Source of the DNA: Rhizobium rosettiformans
GTDB taxonomy: Bacteria; Pseudomonadota; Alphaproteobacteria; Rhizobiales; Rhizobiaceae
Direction: 5' to 3'
Assembly (NCBI RefSeq): GCF_016806065.1
Contig: NZ_CP032405.1
Span: 2,260,001 to 2,324,000, forward strand
DNA: 64,000 bases
Shown here piece after piece: positions 1-8,229 of this stretch; within the stretch, counting starts at the first letter, position 1, and each line of letters starts with the position of its first letter. Under the pieces are notes generated by a model. That model was not told the origin of the DNA. It made no database searches and worked only from the letters and a program-made list of their open reading frames with translations. Both the position numbers and the translations under genes were made by a program.

Positions 1-397
1 TCTCTTCATGCGCGGTCACGACATGCCCGGCGGCGGCTTTTCGGCTGGCCTCACACTGTCGATCGCCTTCCTGCTGCAATATCTGGCGGGCGGCACGCGC
101 TGGGCGGAAGATCGAATCCGTATTCTGCCGTTGCGCTGGATGGGAGCCGGCATCCTCACGGCATCGGCAACGGGGATCGGGGCGTGGCTCCTAGGCTATC
201 CTTTCCTCACCTCGCATTTCCGCTACCTGGAGCTCCCGCTGATCGGCAAGGTGCCGGCCGCATCCGCGCTTCTCTTCGATCTCGGCGTCTTTTCGCTGGT
301 GGTCGGCGCGACCGTTCTGATTCTGACGGCGCTCGCCCACCAGTCGATCCGCATCAACCGCTTGAGAGCATTGGAAGCCAAGGGGGAGAAGCGCTGA
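1..397 (+). CDS. phaA: PhaAB/MrpA-B fused antiporter subunit, C-terminal part (gene starts before the window)
   Basis: This is the 3' end of a gene whose start lies outside the window; the frame is open from the first bases. The visible part is an MnhB-type domain: the loop GHDMPGGGF, then membrane segments ending in a conserved FDLGVFSLVVGATVLIL helix. In rhizobial pha operons MrpA and MrpB are fused into one large membrane subunit of the multisubunit Na+(K+)/H+ antiporter. The stop overlaps the start of phaC (TGATG). The assignment to a fused PhaAB rather than a free MnhB is inferred from the missing start and the group 2 gene order that follows (C-D-E-F-G). Confidence 0.85.
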   Translation, partial: LFMRGHDMPGGGFSAGLTLSIAFLLQYLAGGTRWAEDRIRILPLRWMGAGILTASATGIGAWLLGYPFLTSHFRYLELPLIGKVPAASALLFDLGVFSLVVGATVLILTALAHQSIRINRLRALEAKGEKR

Positions 398-729
398 TGG
401 AAATCATCCTGTCGCTCGCCATCGGACTGATGACCACCTGTGGCGTCTGGCTCATCCTGCGTCCGCGCACCTATCAGGTGATCATCGGATTGTCGCTCCT
501 GTCCTACGCAGTGAACCTCTTCATGTTCGGCGTCGGTGGGGTAAAGAGCAACATGCCGCCGATCCTCGAGGATGGCGTCGTGTCGACGACGCTGAGCGAT
601 CCCGTGCCCCAGGCCCTGGTGCTGACCGCCATCGTCATCGGCTTTGCCACCACGGCTCTTTTCCTCGTCGTGCTGCTCGCCGCCCGTGGACTGACCGGCA
701 ATGATCATGTCGACGGGAGGAACGAATAG
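397..729 (+). CDS. phaC: Monovalent cation/H+ antiporter subunit C
   Basis: The 110-residue product matches MnhC/MrpC, a NuoK-like subunit with three membrane helices. Visible hallmarks are the GLSLLSYAVNLFMF helix and the conserved [17 protein letters not shown] stretch near residues 70-86. The ATG overlaps the stop of the preceding subunit, so I chose it over the upstream in-frame start. It belongs to the phaABCDEFG operon that exchanges Na+ or K+ for protons and supports pH and salt adaptation. A second copy of this subunit is encoded at 17434-17820. Confidence 0.93.
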   Translation: MEIILSLAIGLMTTCGVWLILRPRTYQVIIGLSLLSYAVNLFMFGVGGVKSNMPPILEDGVVSTTLSDPVPQALVLTAIVIGFATTALFLVVLLAARGLTGNDHVDGRNE

Positions 730-731
730 CT

Positions 732-2369
732 GTGATCGACTGGAGCCACCACCTCATCGTCACGCCGATCCTCTTGCCGATGATGACGGCAGCGATCCTG
801 CTGTTCATCGACGAACGCAACAGGACGACCAAGGCGCTGGTCAGCCTGACGGCGACGGTTCTCCTGCTCGCGAATGCGCTCGTTCTCTTCCTGATCGAGA
901 GCGGACCGAACAGTTTCGACAATGTCTATCTGCTCGGCAACTGGGCCGCCCCCTTCGGCGTCGTGCTCGTCATCGACGGGCTTTCGGCGATGATGCTGTT
1001 GCTGACCGCGGTCCTCGCCATCGCGGCCTTGGTCTTCTCAATGGCCAAGTGGCATGCCGTCGGAGCCCATTTCCACACCCTGTTCCAGCTCTTGCTGGTC
1101 GGCGTCAACGGCGCGCTGCTGACCGGCGACCTGTTCAATCTCTTCGTCTTCTTCGAAGTCATGCTGGCAGCCTCTTATGGATTGCTGCTGCACGGCACGG
1201 GCACGCTGCGCGTCAAGTCCGGGCTCCACTACATCGCCGTCAATCTGGTCGCTGCCCTCTTCTTCCTGATCGGGGTCAGCCTCGTCTACGGAACCGCCGG
1301 CACGCTGAACATGGCCGACCTTGCCCTGCGCATGCCGGAAATGGAGCCGGACCGCCTGATCCTGATGGAAGCTGGCGCTGCGGTGCTGGGCGTCGCCTTC
1401 CTGATCAAAGTCGGCATGTGGCCACTCTGCTTCTGGCTGCCGACCGCCTACAGTGCTGCTTCCGCCCCGGTGGCGGGCATGTTCGCAATCCTCAGCAAGG
1501 TCGGCATCTATGTCATCCTGCGCCTGACCATGCTTCTCTTCGGTGATGGTCCCTCGGCCGGTTTCGGGGCGGAGGTCCTGCTGCTCGGCGGCATGGCGAC
1601 GCTCGTCTTCGGAACCATCGGCGTGCTTGCATCCCAGGCCCTGGGGCGTCTCGCCGCCTATTCGGTCCTCGTCTCGTCGGGCACGCTCTTGATGGTGCTC
1701 GGCATCAATGACGGCGTCGTCTCCTCCGGCGCCCTGCTTTATCTCGTCAGTTCCACCCTGACGATCAGCGCCTTCTTCATGCTGATCGAACTGGTGGAGC
1801 GCGGACAGGATGCCGGCGCCAACGTCCTGGCGGTGACGATGGAGGCTTATGGTGACGGCGAGGAGGCCGATATCGAGGATGGCGAGGGCACGACCATGCC
1901 CGGGACCATGGCGATCCTCGGGATCTGCTTTGCCGCCTGCGGCATTCTGCTTGCCGGCCTGCCGCCGCTTTCGGGTTTCATCGCCAAGTTCGCCATGCTG
2001 TCTGCCATGATGGGCACGGGCTCGATCGGCACGACGCCCGATATCGCCGTCTGGACCCTGATCGTGCTGGTCATTCTCTCAGGCGTCGCGGCCCTGATCT
2101 CCATGACCCGTGCGGGCATACGCACCTTCTGGGGATCGATCGAAGGGGCCGTGCCACGGGTGCTCGTGGTGGAACTCGTTCCTGTGATGTTACTGCTGTC
2201 GATCACGCTGGGTCTGACCATCAAGGCAGGACCGGCGATGACCTATATGGACACGACAATCCGGACACTCTCCAACCCGTCCGCCTATGTCGATGCGGTC
2301 CGCAACGCCTATGTGGTACAGGACGAGAGCCCTTCCGGCACGAAAGCTGAGGGAGGAAGCACGCCATGA
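732..2369 (+). CDS. phaD: Monovalent cation/H+ antiporter subunit D
   Basis: The 545-residue polytopic protein is an MrpD/NuoN-like proton-translocating subunit. It contains the family segments LTGDLFNLFVFFEVML (about residues 129-144) and, later, GLPPLSGFIAKFAML. The start is GTG, two bases after the phaC stop. The loop around residues 370-390 is unusually acidic and glycine-rich. It shares the antiporter core with MnhD at 15936-17441 but is longer. The stop overlaps the phaE start, so the operon is translationally coupled. Confidence 0.93.
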   Translation: MIDWSHHLIVTPILLPMMTAAILLFIDERNRTTKALVSLTATVLLLANALVLFLIESGPNSFDNVYLLGNWAAPFGVVLVIDGLSAMMLLLTAVLAIAALVFSMAKWHAVGAHFHTLFQLLLVGVNGALLTGDLFNLFVFFEVMLAASYGLLLHGTGTLRVKSGLHYIAVNLVAALFFLIGVSLVYGTAGTLNMADLALRMPEMEPDRLILMEAGAAVLGVAFLIKVGMWPLCFWLPTAYSAASAPVAGMFAILSKVGIYVILRLTMLLFGDGPSAGFGAEVLLLGGMATLVFGTIGVLASQALGRLAAYSVLVSSGTLLMVLGINDGVVSSGALLYLVSSTLTISAFFMLIELVERGQDAGANVLAVTMEAYGDGEEADIEDGEGTTMPGTMAILGICFAACGILLAGLPPLSGFIAKFAMLSAMMGTGSIGTTPDIAVWTLIVLVILSGVAALISMTRAGIRTFWGSIEGAVPRVLVVELVPVMLLLSITLGLTIKAGPAMTYMDTTIRTLSNPSAYVDAVRNAYVVQDESPSGTKAEGGSTP

Positions 2370-2842
2370 TCCCTCATCCGCTTCTCAGCCTTGCACTCTT
2401 GCTGATGTGGCTGCTGCTCAACGATTTCACCCTTGGTCATCTGCTGCTCGGATCGGTCGTGGCAATCTTCGGCGGCTGGGCCATGGCTTCGCTCAGGCCC
2501 GATAAGCCGAAGATGAAGAAGTGGTATCTGCTGCCCAAGCTTTTTCTGATCGTCTTCGTCGACATCATCCGCTCGAATGCCGCCGTCGCCCTGCTGATGA
2601 TCAGCGGCAAGCGCCGGAAACAGACCTCGGGCTTCATCACGGTCCCTCTCGAAATCGAGCATCCGACCGCGCTTGCCATCATGGCCGTCATCCTGACCAG
2701 TACGCCGGGCTCGGCCTGGCTTGCCTACGACGAACGCAGGAAGACCGTCCTGATCCATGTTCTCGACCTGATCGACGAGGAGCAATGGATCGAAAACATC
2801 AAGCATCGCTACGAACGCCTGCTGCTGGAGATCATTGAATGA
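2366..2842 (+). CDS. phaE: Monovalent cation/H+ antiporter subunit E
   Basis: The 158-residue protein is a full-length MnhE. It has hydrophobic N-terminal helices (about residues 5-45), the central PKLFLIVFVDIIRSN region, and a soluble C-terminal half carrying AVILTSTPGSAW and the HVLDLIDEEQWI segment. It overlaps both neighbours by four bases (ATGA), as expected for a stoichiometric membrane complex. The copy in the second operon (15604-15939) is much shorter at its N-terminus. Confidence 0.92.
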   Translation: MIPHPLLSLALLLMWLLLNDFTLGHLLLGSVVAIFGGWAMASLRPDKPKMKKWYLLPKLFLIVFVDIIRSNAAVALLMISGKRRKQTSGFITVPLEIEHPTALAIMAVILTSTPGSAWLAYDERRKTVLIHVLDLIDEEQWIENIKHRYERLLLEIIE

Positions 2843-3120
2843 GTGCCATCATTCTTTTCACCGCCGTCTCGATTGCCACGGTGTTGCTCGGGCTCGCCCT
2901 GATCATCGCGGCCGTGCGCATCTTCATCGGCCCGCGTGCCCAGGACCGCATCCTCGCCCTCGATGCATGTTATGTGATCGCCATGCTGATGCTCGTCACC
3001 TTTGGGATCGGCAGTGGCCGCTCGGTCTATTTTGAGGCGGCCCTGGTGATCAGCCTCCTGGGCTTCGTGGCAACCGTGGCGCTGGCCAAATTCCTCATGC
3101 GCGGTGAGGTGATCGAGTGA
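2839..3120 (+). CDS. phaF: Monovalent cation/H+ antiporter subunit F
   Basis: The 93-residue protein has three predicted membrane helices and the MnhF signature RIFIGPRAQDRILALD near residues 27-42. It overlaps phaE and phaG by four bases each. It is a small integral subunit of the Mrp/Pha antiporter complex in the inner membrane. Length and motif match the family closely. Confidence 0.92.
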   Translation: MSAIILFTAVSIATVLLGLALIIAAVRIFIGPRAQDRILALDACYVIAMLMLVTFGIGSGRSVYFEAALVISLLGFVATVALAKFLMRGEVIE

Positions 3121-3482
3121 CCATGCCAGTCTCCGATCTTCCTCTGTGGGTGGTGATCGCGGTCTCCACCTTTCTGCTCCTCGGCTCGGGCCTGACGCTG
3201 CTCGGTGCCATCGGGCTGTTGCGCCTGCCTACCTTCTATCAGCGGATTCACGCGCCGACCCTCGGCACGAGTTGGGGCACGGGCGCAATCATGCTGGCCT
3301 CGATCCTCTATTTCTCGATCGTCGGCTCGCGCGCCGTTTTGCACGAGATCCTGATCGGTGTCTTTGTGACGCTGACGACCCCGGTCACCCTCATCCTGCT
3401 GGCGAGGGCAGCGCTGCACCGCGACCGCACCGAAGGCAATACGTCCGTTCCTTCGGCCAATCCGCCGCAAGACCAGCCCTGA
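3117..3482 (+). CDS. phaG: Monovalent cation/H+ antiporter subunit G
   Basis: The 121-residue protein is MnhG, with three membrane helices and the typical GAIGLLRLPTFYQRIHAPTL segment (about residues 31-50). It is the last gene of this pha operon. About 160 bases without a gene follow before the M16 protease. Unlike the second-operon MnhG (14076-15317), it carries no C-terminal extension. Confidence 0.92.
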   Translation: MTMPVSDLPLWVVIAVSTFLLLGSGLTLLGAIGLLRLPTFYQRIHAPTLGTSWGTGAIMLASILYFSIVGSRAVLHEILIGVFVTLTTPVTLILLARAALHRDRTEGNTSVPSANPPQDQP

Positions 3483-3640
3483 CCCTCGCGGAGAGGGGGC
3501 GGGCTCCGCTGCTTCCGTCGAAAGTCCCTTTGGGAGCTCCGAACACAGCACTTGTGATCAGTTATTATAGTTGATAGTTCCATTCATCTTTTGGAGGCGG
3601 TCGCGTCTTGCGATCCGATCCCCCTTGTTTGGAACTTCAC

Positions 3641-6415
3641 ATGCGCCTGTTCTTCATTGCGGTCCTCTCGCTGTTTTGCCTTTCCGGCCCTTCGGCCGCA
3701 CAAGACCCCGGTTGGGACCCGCGCATTGCGACCGGGACGCTCGACAACGGCCTGCGCTACTTCCTCCATGACAGCGGCAAGGAGGCCGACCCCTTCAACA
3801 TTCGCCTGATCGTGCATGCAGGCTCTGTCGACGAACCTGTGCCGAGCGGGATTGCCCATATCCTAGAACACATGGTGTTCCAGACGAACGCGGCGCGCGG
3901 GCGCTCCATGCACGAGGAAATCGAGGCGCTCGGCTGGCGGACCGGGGTGCAGATCAATGCGGTGACGCGGGAGGCGGAGACACAGTTCATGCTGCGCACC
4001 CGCCCTGATGATGCGCTCGACCTCGCGGGATCGCTGCAGTTCATGGCCGATCTGGTGATGAAGCCGGCACTGGAGGCTGAGGACTGGGAGAAAGAACGCT
4101 TTGTCATTCTCGAAGAACTGCGTCAGACAGTAAGCGTCGCAGACCGGGTCAGCCGCCTGAAGAAGGCCGCCCTGCGCGCGGGCTCGCGGTATGTCGACCG
4201 GCCGACAATCGGCACGCATGCCGGCATATCGCGCACCTCGATCGAGGAGATCCGCAGCTTTTACGAAAGCTTCTATCGCGCCTCCAACATGACGCTGATC
4301 GTCTCCGGCCGTATCGACAAGGAAGCGGCACGTAAGGCCCTTGAGAGGGCCTTCGGTGCGGCACCGAGGCTGCCCGCACCGGAGCGCGACTACCGTATCT
4401 TGCCCCTGAAGCAGGGTCTGAACGTCAACTTGGTCCAGGACGAGCAAGGCTCGAGCTCGCAAGTGACCTATGCCCTGCGGCTCCCCATGCCGAACCGGCT
4501 GACGGATGCGGGCCAGATCGCCTATCTGCAGCAGTATTTCCTGACGCGGCTGATCCGCGACGCCGTGCAGGCTGAGGCACCGTATCATGCGGCGGTCACT
4601 GACAGCCTTGGCTTTGCGGCGCAGGAAACGACCGAGGAGCGGCTGATCCTCGCTTTTAACGCCCGCACCGACAACCACGCAGCTGCTATACCCGTTCTGA
4701 TGGAAACAGTCGAACGGCTGCGGCGTGACGGTGTGGCGCGCGACGGGTTTGAAAGCCTGATGACGCGCGCCCGAGCCATCAACGAGAACAACAGAAAAGC
4801 AGCCGAGAACCGAACCTATGCGGAATGGGAGGACCGGATCGCCTCTGCGGTTCTGACCGGCTCGGTCGTCGATGATCCCGCAACCCGCACGACCCGCACG
4901 GCCGCTCTCCTCAATCGCATCGCGTTCGAGGGTCTCAATACGCGCCTGCGGGAGATGCTGGCAGCCGAGGATCAGGTCCTGTTCTACCAGGTGCCGGGCG
5001 GCGTTTCGGTGACGCTGCCGACGGTTGCCACCGTGGAAGCGGAACGCGCGCGCTGGGCGGCCATGGCTGACCTTCCGCCACGCCAGCCACGGACACCAGA
5101 ACCTGAGATTGCGACCGCCGCACCCGTATGGCCAGCCGATCGACAGGTGGCTCGATCCGGCCGCATCTCCGCCGAGCGCCGCATCGGAAATCCCGATGTC
5201 ATCGAATGGACGCTGTCGAACGGGGACGCGGTGGTCTGGCTGGTGCGGGATACGCCGGATGGCAAGGTCTATCTCTCGGGCCAATCGCGTCCTGGCTACA
5301 GGAATAGCCTCTTCGACAGCCAGGCCTCCCAGGCGGCGGTCCAGCTTTTTGATCAGAGTGGCTTCACCTTCTGGAGCCAGACCGAACACGATCTCTGGGT
5401 AAAGGAGCAGACGCGGCAGTGGAGCATCGCGCTCAAGGAAGGCGATCTCGACGCCGGCATCGCTGCGGCCCCGGGCGATCTCCCGGCCCGCCTTGAGACC
5501 TATGCCGCAATCATTGCTTTCGGCGGCGTAAGGCCGGAAGCCGTCGAGGCCCTGCACGCGCAGATAAACGACCAACGTCCGGATGAGGTTGCCACTCGGC
5601 GCACCGAACTGCTTTACGGCGAAGCAGGTGCCGTCGATACCTTGCAGGACCTGAAGCAGGTGGATGCGGAAGAGTTGAGCCAAATCGCCCGCACCCACTT
5701 TCTCCAACCGGTGACCTGGTATGCCGTCGGCCCCGAGCCCGGCTCTGAGATCCGCGACAGCTTCGCCTCCGTGATCGGCGCCGTCCCGCGTGCGGCCTCG
5801 ATGACGACGGAGGTTGCCCTGCAAAGGGCCGGGCGGCATGCGGCACAGGTCGAAGTCTTTCCTGACGATCGCGCTCGCGTCGAGATTTCCTTCTTCGCCG
5901 GGCTCGATTGGACGCCCGAGGCAAGCTTCGTCATCTCGACGCTGACACCGATTGCCCAGCAGAACCTGAAAAAGGAACTGCGCAATGTTCTCGGTGGCAT
6001 CTACAGCCTCGAATTCGAGCTGCAGGCCGATCCCGATCAGGACCGTGTTCTCGGCACGCTCGCCTTTTACTGCGCGCCGGAACGCACGGAGGAACTGACG
6101 CAAGCCGCTTTTGCCGTACTCGATCGCATGCCGGAGATTGCCAGACAGGCGGATGTGGAGAAGATCCGGTCTGACATTGCCTTTGCCGAGGGTAGTCGTC
6201 TGACTGATCCCAACACCTGGCTGCGCCGCCTTGTTCTCAGCCACCGCCGCTACGGCGACGCTGGCTATCTGCGGCGCATGCAGGGTCTCGGCGAGCGGGT
6301 CACGGCGCAAAGGCTTGTCGCTCATGCGAAGCATATCTTCCGCACCGGGAATGTCGCTGTCCTCACCAAGTTGCCGCTTGGCGCAGCCGCCATGGCGGAA
6401 CGCGAAGTAGAATGA
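3641..6415 (+). CDS. Periplasmic M16 (pitrilysin/PqqL-like) zinc protease
   Basis: A 924-residue secreted protease. A signal peptide is visible (MRLFFIAVLSLFCLSGPSAA, cleaved near AQD). The inverted zinc motif HILEH lies at residues 73-77, and the supporting glutamates lie in ILEELRQ near residues 156-162. A second, catalytically empty M16 half follows, giving the roughly 930-residue PqqL/pitrilysin layout. An upstream TTG at 3608 has a good GGAGG, but it would add 11 charged residues before the signal peptide, so I prefer ATG 3641. The gene precedes a FecI/FecR/TonB-receptor set on the same strand. By analogy with PqqL and FusC it may cut an imported protein or peptide ligand; the ligand is unknown. 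Confidence 0.85.
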   Translation: MRLFFIAVLSLFCLSGPSAAQDPGWDPRIATGTLDNGLRYFLHDSGKEADPFNIRLIVHAGSVDEPVPSGIAHILEHMVFQTNAARGRSMHEEIEALGWRTGVQINAVTREAETQFMLRTRPDDALDLAGSLQFMADLVMKPALEAEDWEKERFVILEELRQTVSVADRVSRLKKAALRAGSRYVDRPTIGTHAGISRTSIEEIRSFYESFYRASNMTLIVSGRIDKEAARKALERAFGAAPRLPAPERDYRILPLKQGLNVNLVQDEQGSSSQVTYALRLPMPNRLTDAGQIAYLQQYFLTRLIRDAVQAEAPYHAAVTDSLGFAAQETTEERLILAFNARTDNHAAAIPVLMETVERLRRDGVARDGFESLMTRARAINENNRKAAENRTYAEWEDRIASAVLTGSVVDDPATRTTRTAALLNRIAFEGLNTRLREMLAAEDQVLFYQVPGGVSVTLPTVATVEAERARWAAMADLPPRQPRTPEPEIATAAPVWPADRQVARSGRISAERRIGNPDVIEWTLSNGDAVVWLVRDTPDGKVYLSGQSRPGYRNSLFDSQASQAAVQLFDQSGFTFWSQTEHDLWVKEQTRQWSIALKEGDLDAGIAAAPGDLPARLETYAAIIAFGGVRPEAVEALHAQINDQRPDEVATRRTELLYGEAGAVDTLQDLKQVDAEELSQIARTHFLQPVTWYAVGPEPGSEIRDSFASVIGAVPRAASMTTEVALQRAGRHAAQVEVFPDDRARVEISFFAGLDWTPEASFVISTLTPIAQQNLKKELRNVLGGIYSLEFELQADPDQDRVLGTLAFYCAPERTEELTQAAFAVLDRMPEIARQADVEKIRSDIAFAEGSRLTDPNTWLRRLVLSHRRYGDAGYLRRMQGLGERVTAQRLVAHAKHIFRTGNVAVLTKLPLGAAAMAEREVE

Positions 6416-6497
6416 CGGGGGTGAAGGCTCTGGCGGAGCCATTGCGCGCTTGGCCGTGGCCGGCGTCTGCGCTCGTGTGCTTCGGCAAGGGCTCACA

Positions 6498-7019
6498 ATG
6501 ACCGGCGACACCCAGAGATTGGACGACGCCTTTCTCGGCATGCGGCAGTCGCTCTACCGGGCGATCCTGCGTATTGTGCGCGACGCGGCCGAGGCCGAGG
6601 AGTTGACGCACGACGCCTACCTGAGAGCGCGCCGGGCGTTCGACCAGGGCACGCCTGGCAATATCGAGGCCTTTCTCTGGCAGACCGCTCGCAATCTCGC
6701 CCTCGATCATCTTCGCCGGCGCAAGGTGCGGGCCCTGCATGAGGAGCAGGAATTCCAGGCGGCGGATACCGTTGTTGTCGCCGATCCACAGCCGAGCATC
6801 GAGGATCAGGCCATCCAGCGCGACCTGGTCAAGGCCTTCAATCGAGCCCTGCTGACGCTTCCGCCGCGCGCCCGTTCGGCCTGGTGCCTCAACCGGCTGG
6901 AAGGCCTCGCCTATCCCGAGATCGCCAAAAGGCTGGGCGTGTCGCCCAACACCGTGTTCAACGACATGAAGATGGCCATGGCCGTCCTCATGGAAATCCG
7001 GGAGAAGATGGAGCGATGA
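6498..7019 (+). CDS. ECF sigma factor, FecI-like
   Basis: The 173-residue protein has sigma region 2 (about residues 10-75, including RIVRDAAEAEELTHDAYL and a basic LDHLRRRK end) and region 4 (about 115-165, with the helix-turn-helix LEGLAYPEIAKRLGVSPNTV). There is no region 3, as in ECF factors. The ATG at 6498 follows AAGGG; an earlier in-frame start at 6450 lacks family similarity. FecI-type factors are released by a FecR partner when the outer-membrane receptor is occupied, and they drive the receptor operon. FecR and receptor genes follow directly, so this sigma factor probably controls them. Confidence 0.87.
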   Translation: MTGDTQRLDDAFLGMRQSLYRAILRIVRDAAEAEELTHDAYLRARRAFDQGTPGNIEAFLWQTARNLALDHLRRRKVRALHEEQEFQAADTVVVADPQPSIEDQAIQRDLVKAFNRALLTLPPRARSAWCLNRLEGLAYPEIAKRLGVSPNTVFNDMKMAMAVLMEIREKMER

Positions 7020-7112
7020 GCCGCGTGCACGGGCGCGAATCTGCAATTTTTGGGAGGAGAACTGATTTGAAACGTCATCTATTAACATGCACCATTTCCG
7101 CGGAAGACCGTC

Positions 7113-8108
7113 ATGCACGCAGTGACTGACAACGAGGATCAAGCGCGCTATCGGCATCCGGAGCCGGTCGTAGACCAGGCGCTCGAATGGGTGTTGAAGC
7201 GTCAGGCGGGGGAGGTCGACCAGGAGGCGCTCAATGCCTGGCTGGCCGAAGGTGCGGACAGGGGCGCGGCCTTGGCGCGGGTGCTGGCGCTCTATGAATG
7301 TCCCGCATTGACCGTGGCTTCCGCCCAGACGGCGACGGCATCGCTGCTGCCGGTCGAGGCCATCAGACACTCGCCGGCTATCACCCGGCGCTCTCCGCAT
7401 CTGTCGCTCGCGCTCGCGGCCTCGATCACCGCCGCCATCGTCGTGCCGCTGATTGGAAGCGACTGGCTGCTCGGCTTGCAGGCCGACTATCGGACCGCTG
7501 CCGGCGAGATCGTCGCGGTCGATCTGCCCGACGGCTCCCGCATGCAGATGAACAGCCAGACGGCAGTGCGCCTCGATTTCGAAAATGGCAGGCGGGCCGT
7601 GCGGCTTCTCGAGGGTGAGGCCTATTTCGAGGTGGCGCATGACGCTGCCCGGCCGTTCAGCGTGACAGGGGCCTATGGCACTGTGACGGTGACCGGTACG
7701 GCATTCGACGTGGCGCGCGGTGATGCAGAAGACGTCGTGCATCTGGCAAGCGGTCGCGTTGTCTTGACCCGCGATGGCGAGCAATCGAGCCCGGTTGCCA
7801 TGACGCCAGGCCAGACGGCGGCCGTCGATCGCACACGGATCTCATTCCTTCCTCAGGGAGACGATGAAAGCCGGCTTGCCTGGCGCGAAGGCTGGATCCA
7901 GCTTTCCGCCATTCCCTTGCGGGACGCCCTCGTCGAGATCGGACGCCATACGGATCTCACCATTATCACCCTGCCGGCCGCTGCCCTTGAAACCCCCGTC
8001 AGCGGCAGCTTCCGCATCTCCGAGGCGGATGCCGCACTCGACAGCGTCGCAACCGCTGCAGGGGCACGCATCGAGCGATTGCCGGGCGGCATCTTATTCA
8101 TTCGCTAA
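7113..8108 (+). CDS. fecR: FecR-family anti-sigma / transmembrane signal transducer
   Basis: The 331-residue protein has an N-terminal DUF4880-like cytoplasmic segment (about residues 20-65), one membrane helix (about 90-112) and a periplasmic FecR domain whose core reads LPDGSRMQMNSQTAVRL and GEAYFEV. A C-terminal STN-like domain (about 245-331) follows. It should hold the upstream sigma factor at the membrane and relay occupancy of the TonB receptor encoded next. The 93 bases between the sigma gene and this start contain no other convincing gene. Confidence 0.88.
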   Translation: MHAVTDNEDQARYRHPEPVVDQALEWVLKRQAGEVDQEALNAWLAEGADRGAALARVLALYECPALTVASAQTATASLLPVEAIRHSPAITRRSPHLSLALAASITAAIVVPLIGSDWLLGLQADYRTAAGEIVAVDLPDGSRMQMNSQTAVRLDFENGRRAVRLLEGEAYFEVAHDAARPFSVTGAYGTVTVTGTAFDVARGDAEDVVHLASGRVVLTRDGEQSSPVAMTPGQTAAVDRTRISFLPQGDDESRLAWREGWIQLSAIPLRDALVEIGRHTDLTIITLPAAALETPVSGSFRISEADAALDSVATAAGARIERLPGGILFIR

Positions 8109-8229
8109 AGTCTCAGGTTTTTTTGTGAGACCGGCCGAGCTGACACGTCATCTCCATCAGAGCCGACGCGCATGATGCGCGGCGGCGGGGTGACAACAGG
8201 GTGAGAAGGGCTTCCGGCCCGGGATCAAG

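Noticed and set aside
3863..6541. Very long minus-strand open frame (about 890 codons) opposite the M16 protease gene
   Set aside because: It mirrors codon structure of the real gene in GC-rich DNA and shows no domain pattern, membrane pattern or ribosome site.
6363..7784. Minus-strand open frame of about 470 codons opposite the sigma factor and fecR
   Set aside because: It spans two well-supported plus-strand genes and has no recognisable features.
8110..8131. GTCTCA / TGAGAC inverted repeat around a T-run upstream of the TonB receptor
   Set aside because: Only six base pairs and the T-run is in the loop; not convincing as terminator or operator.
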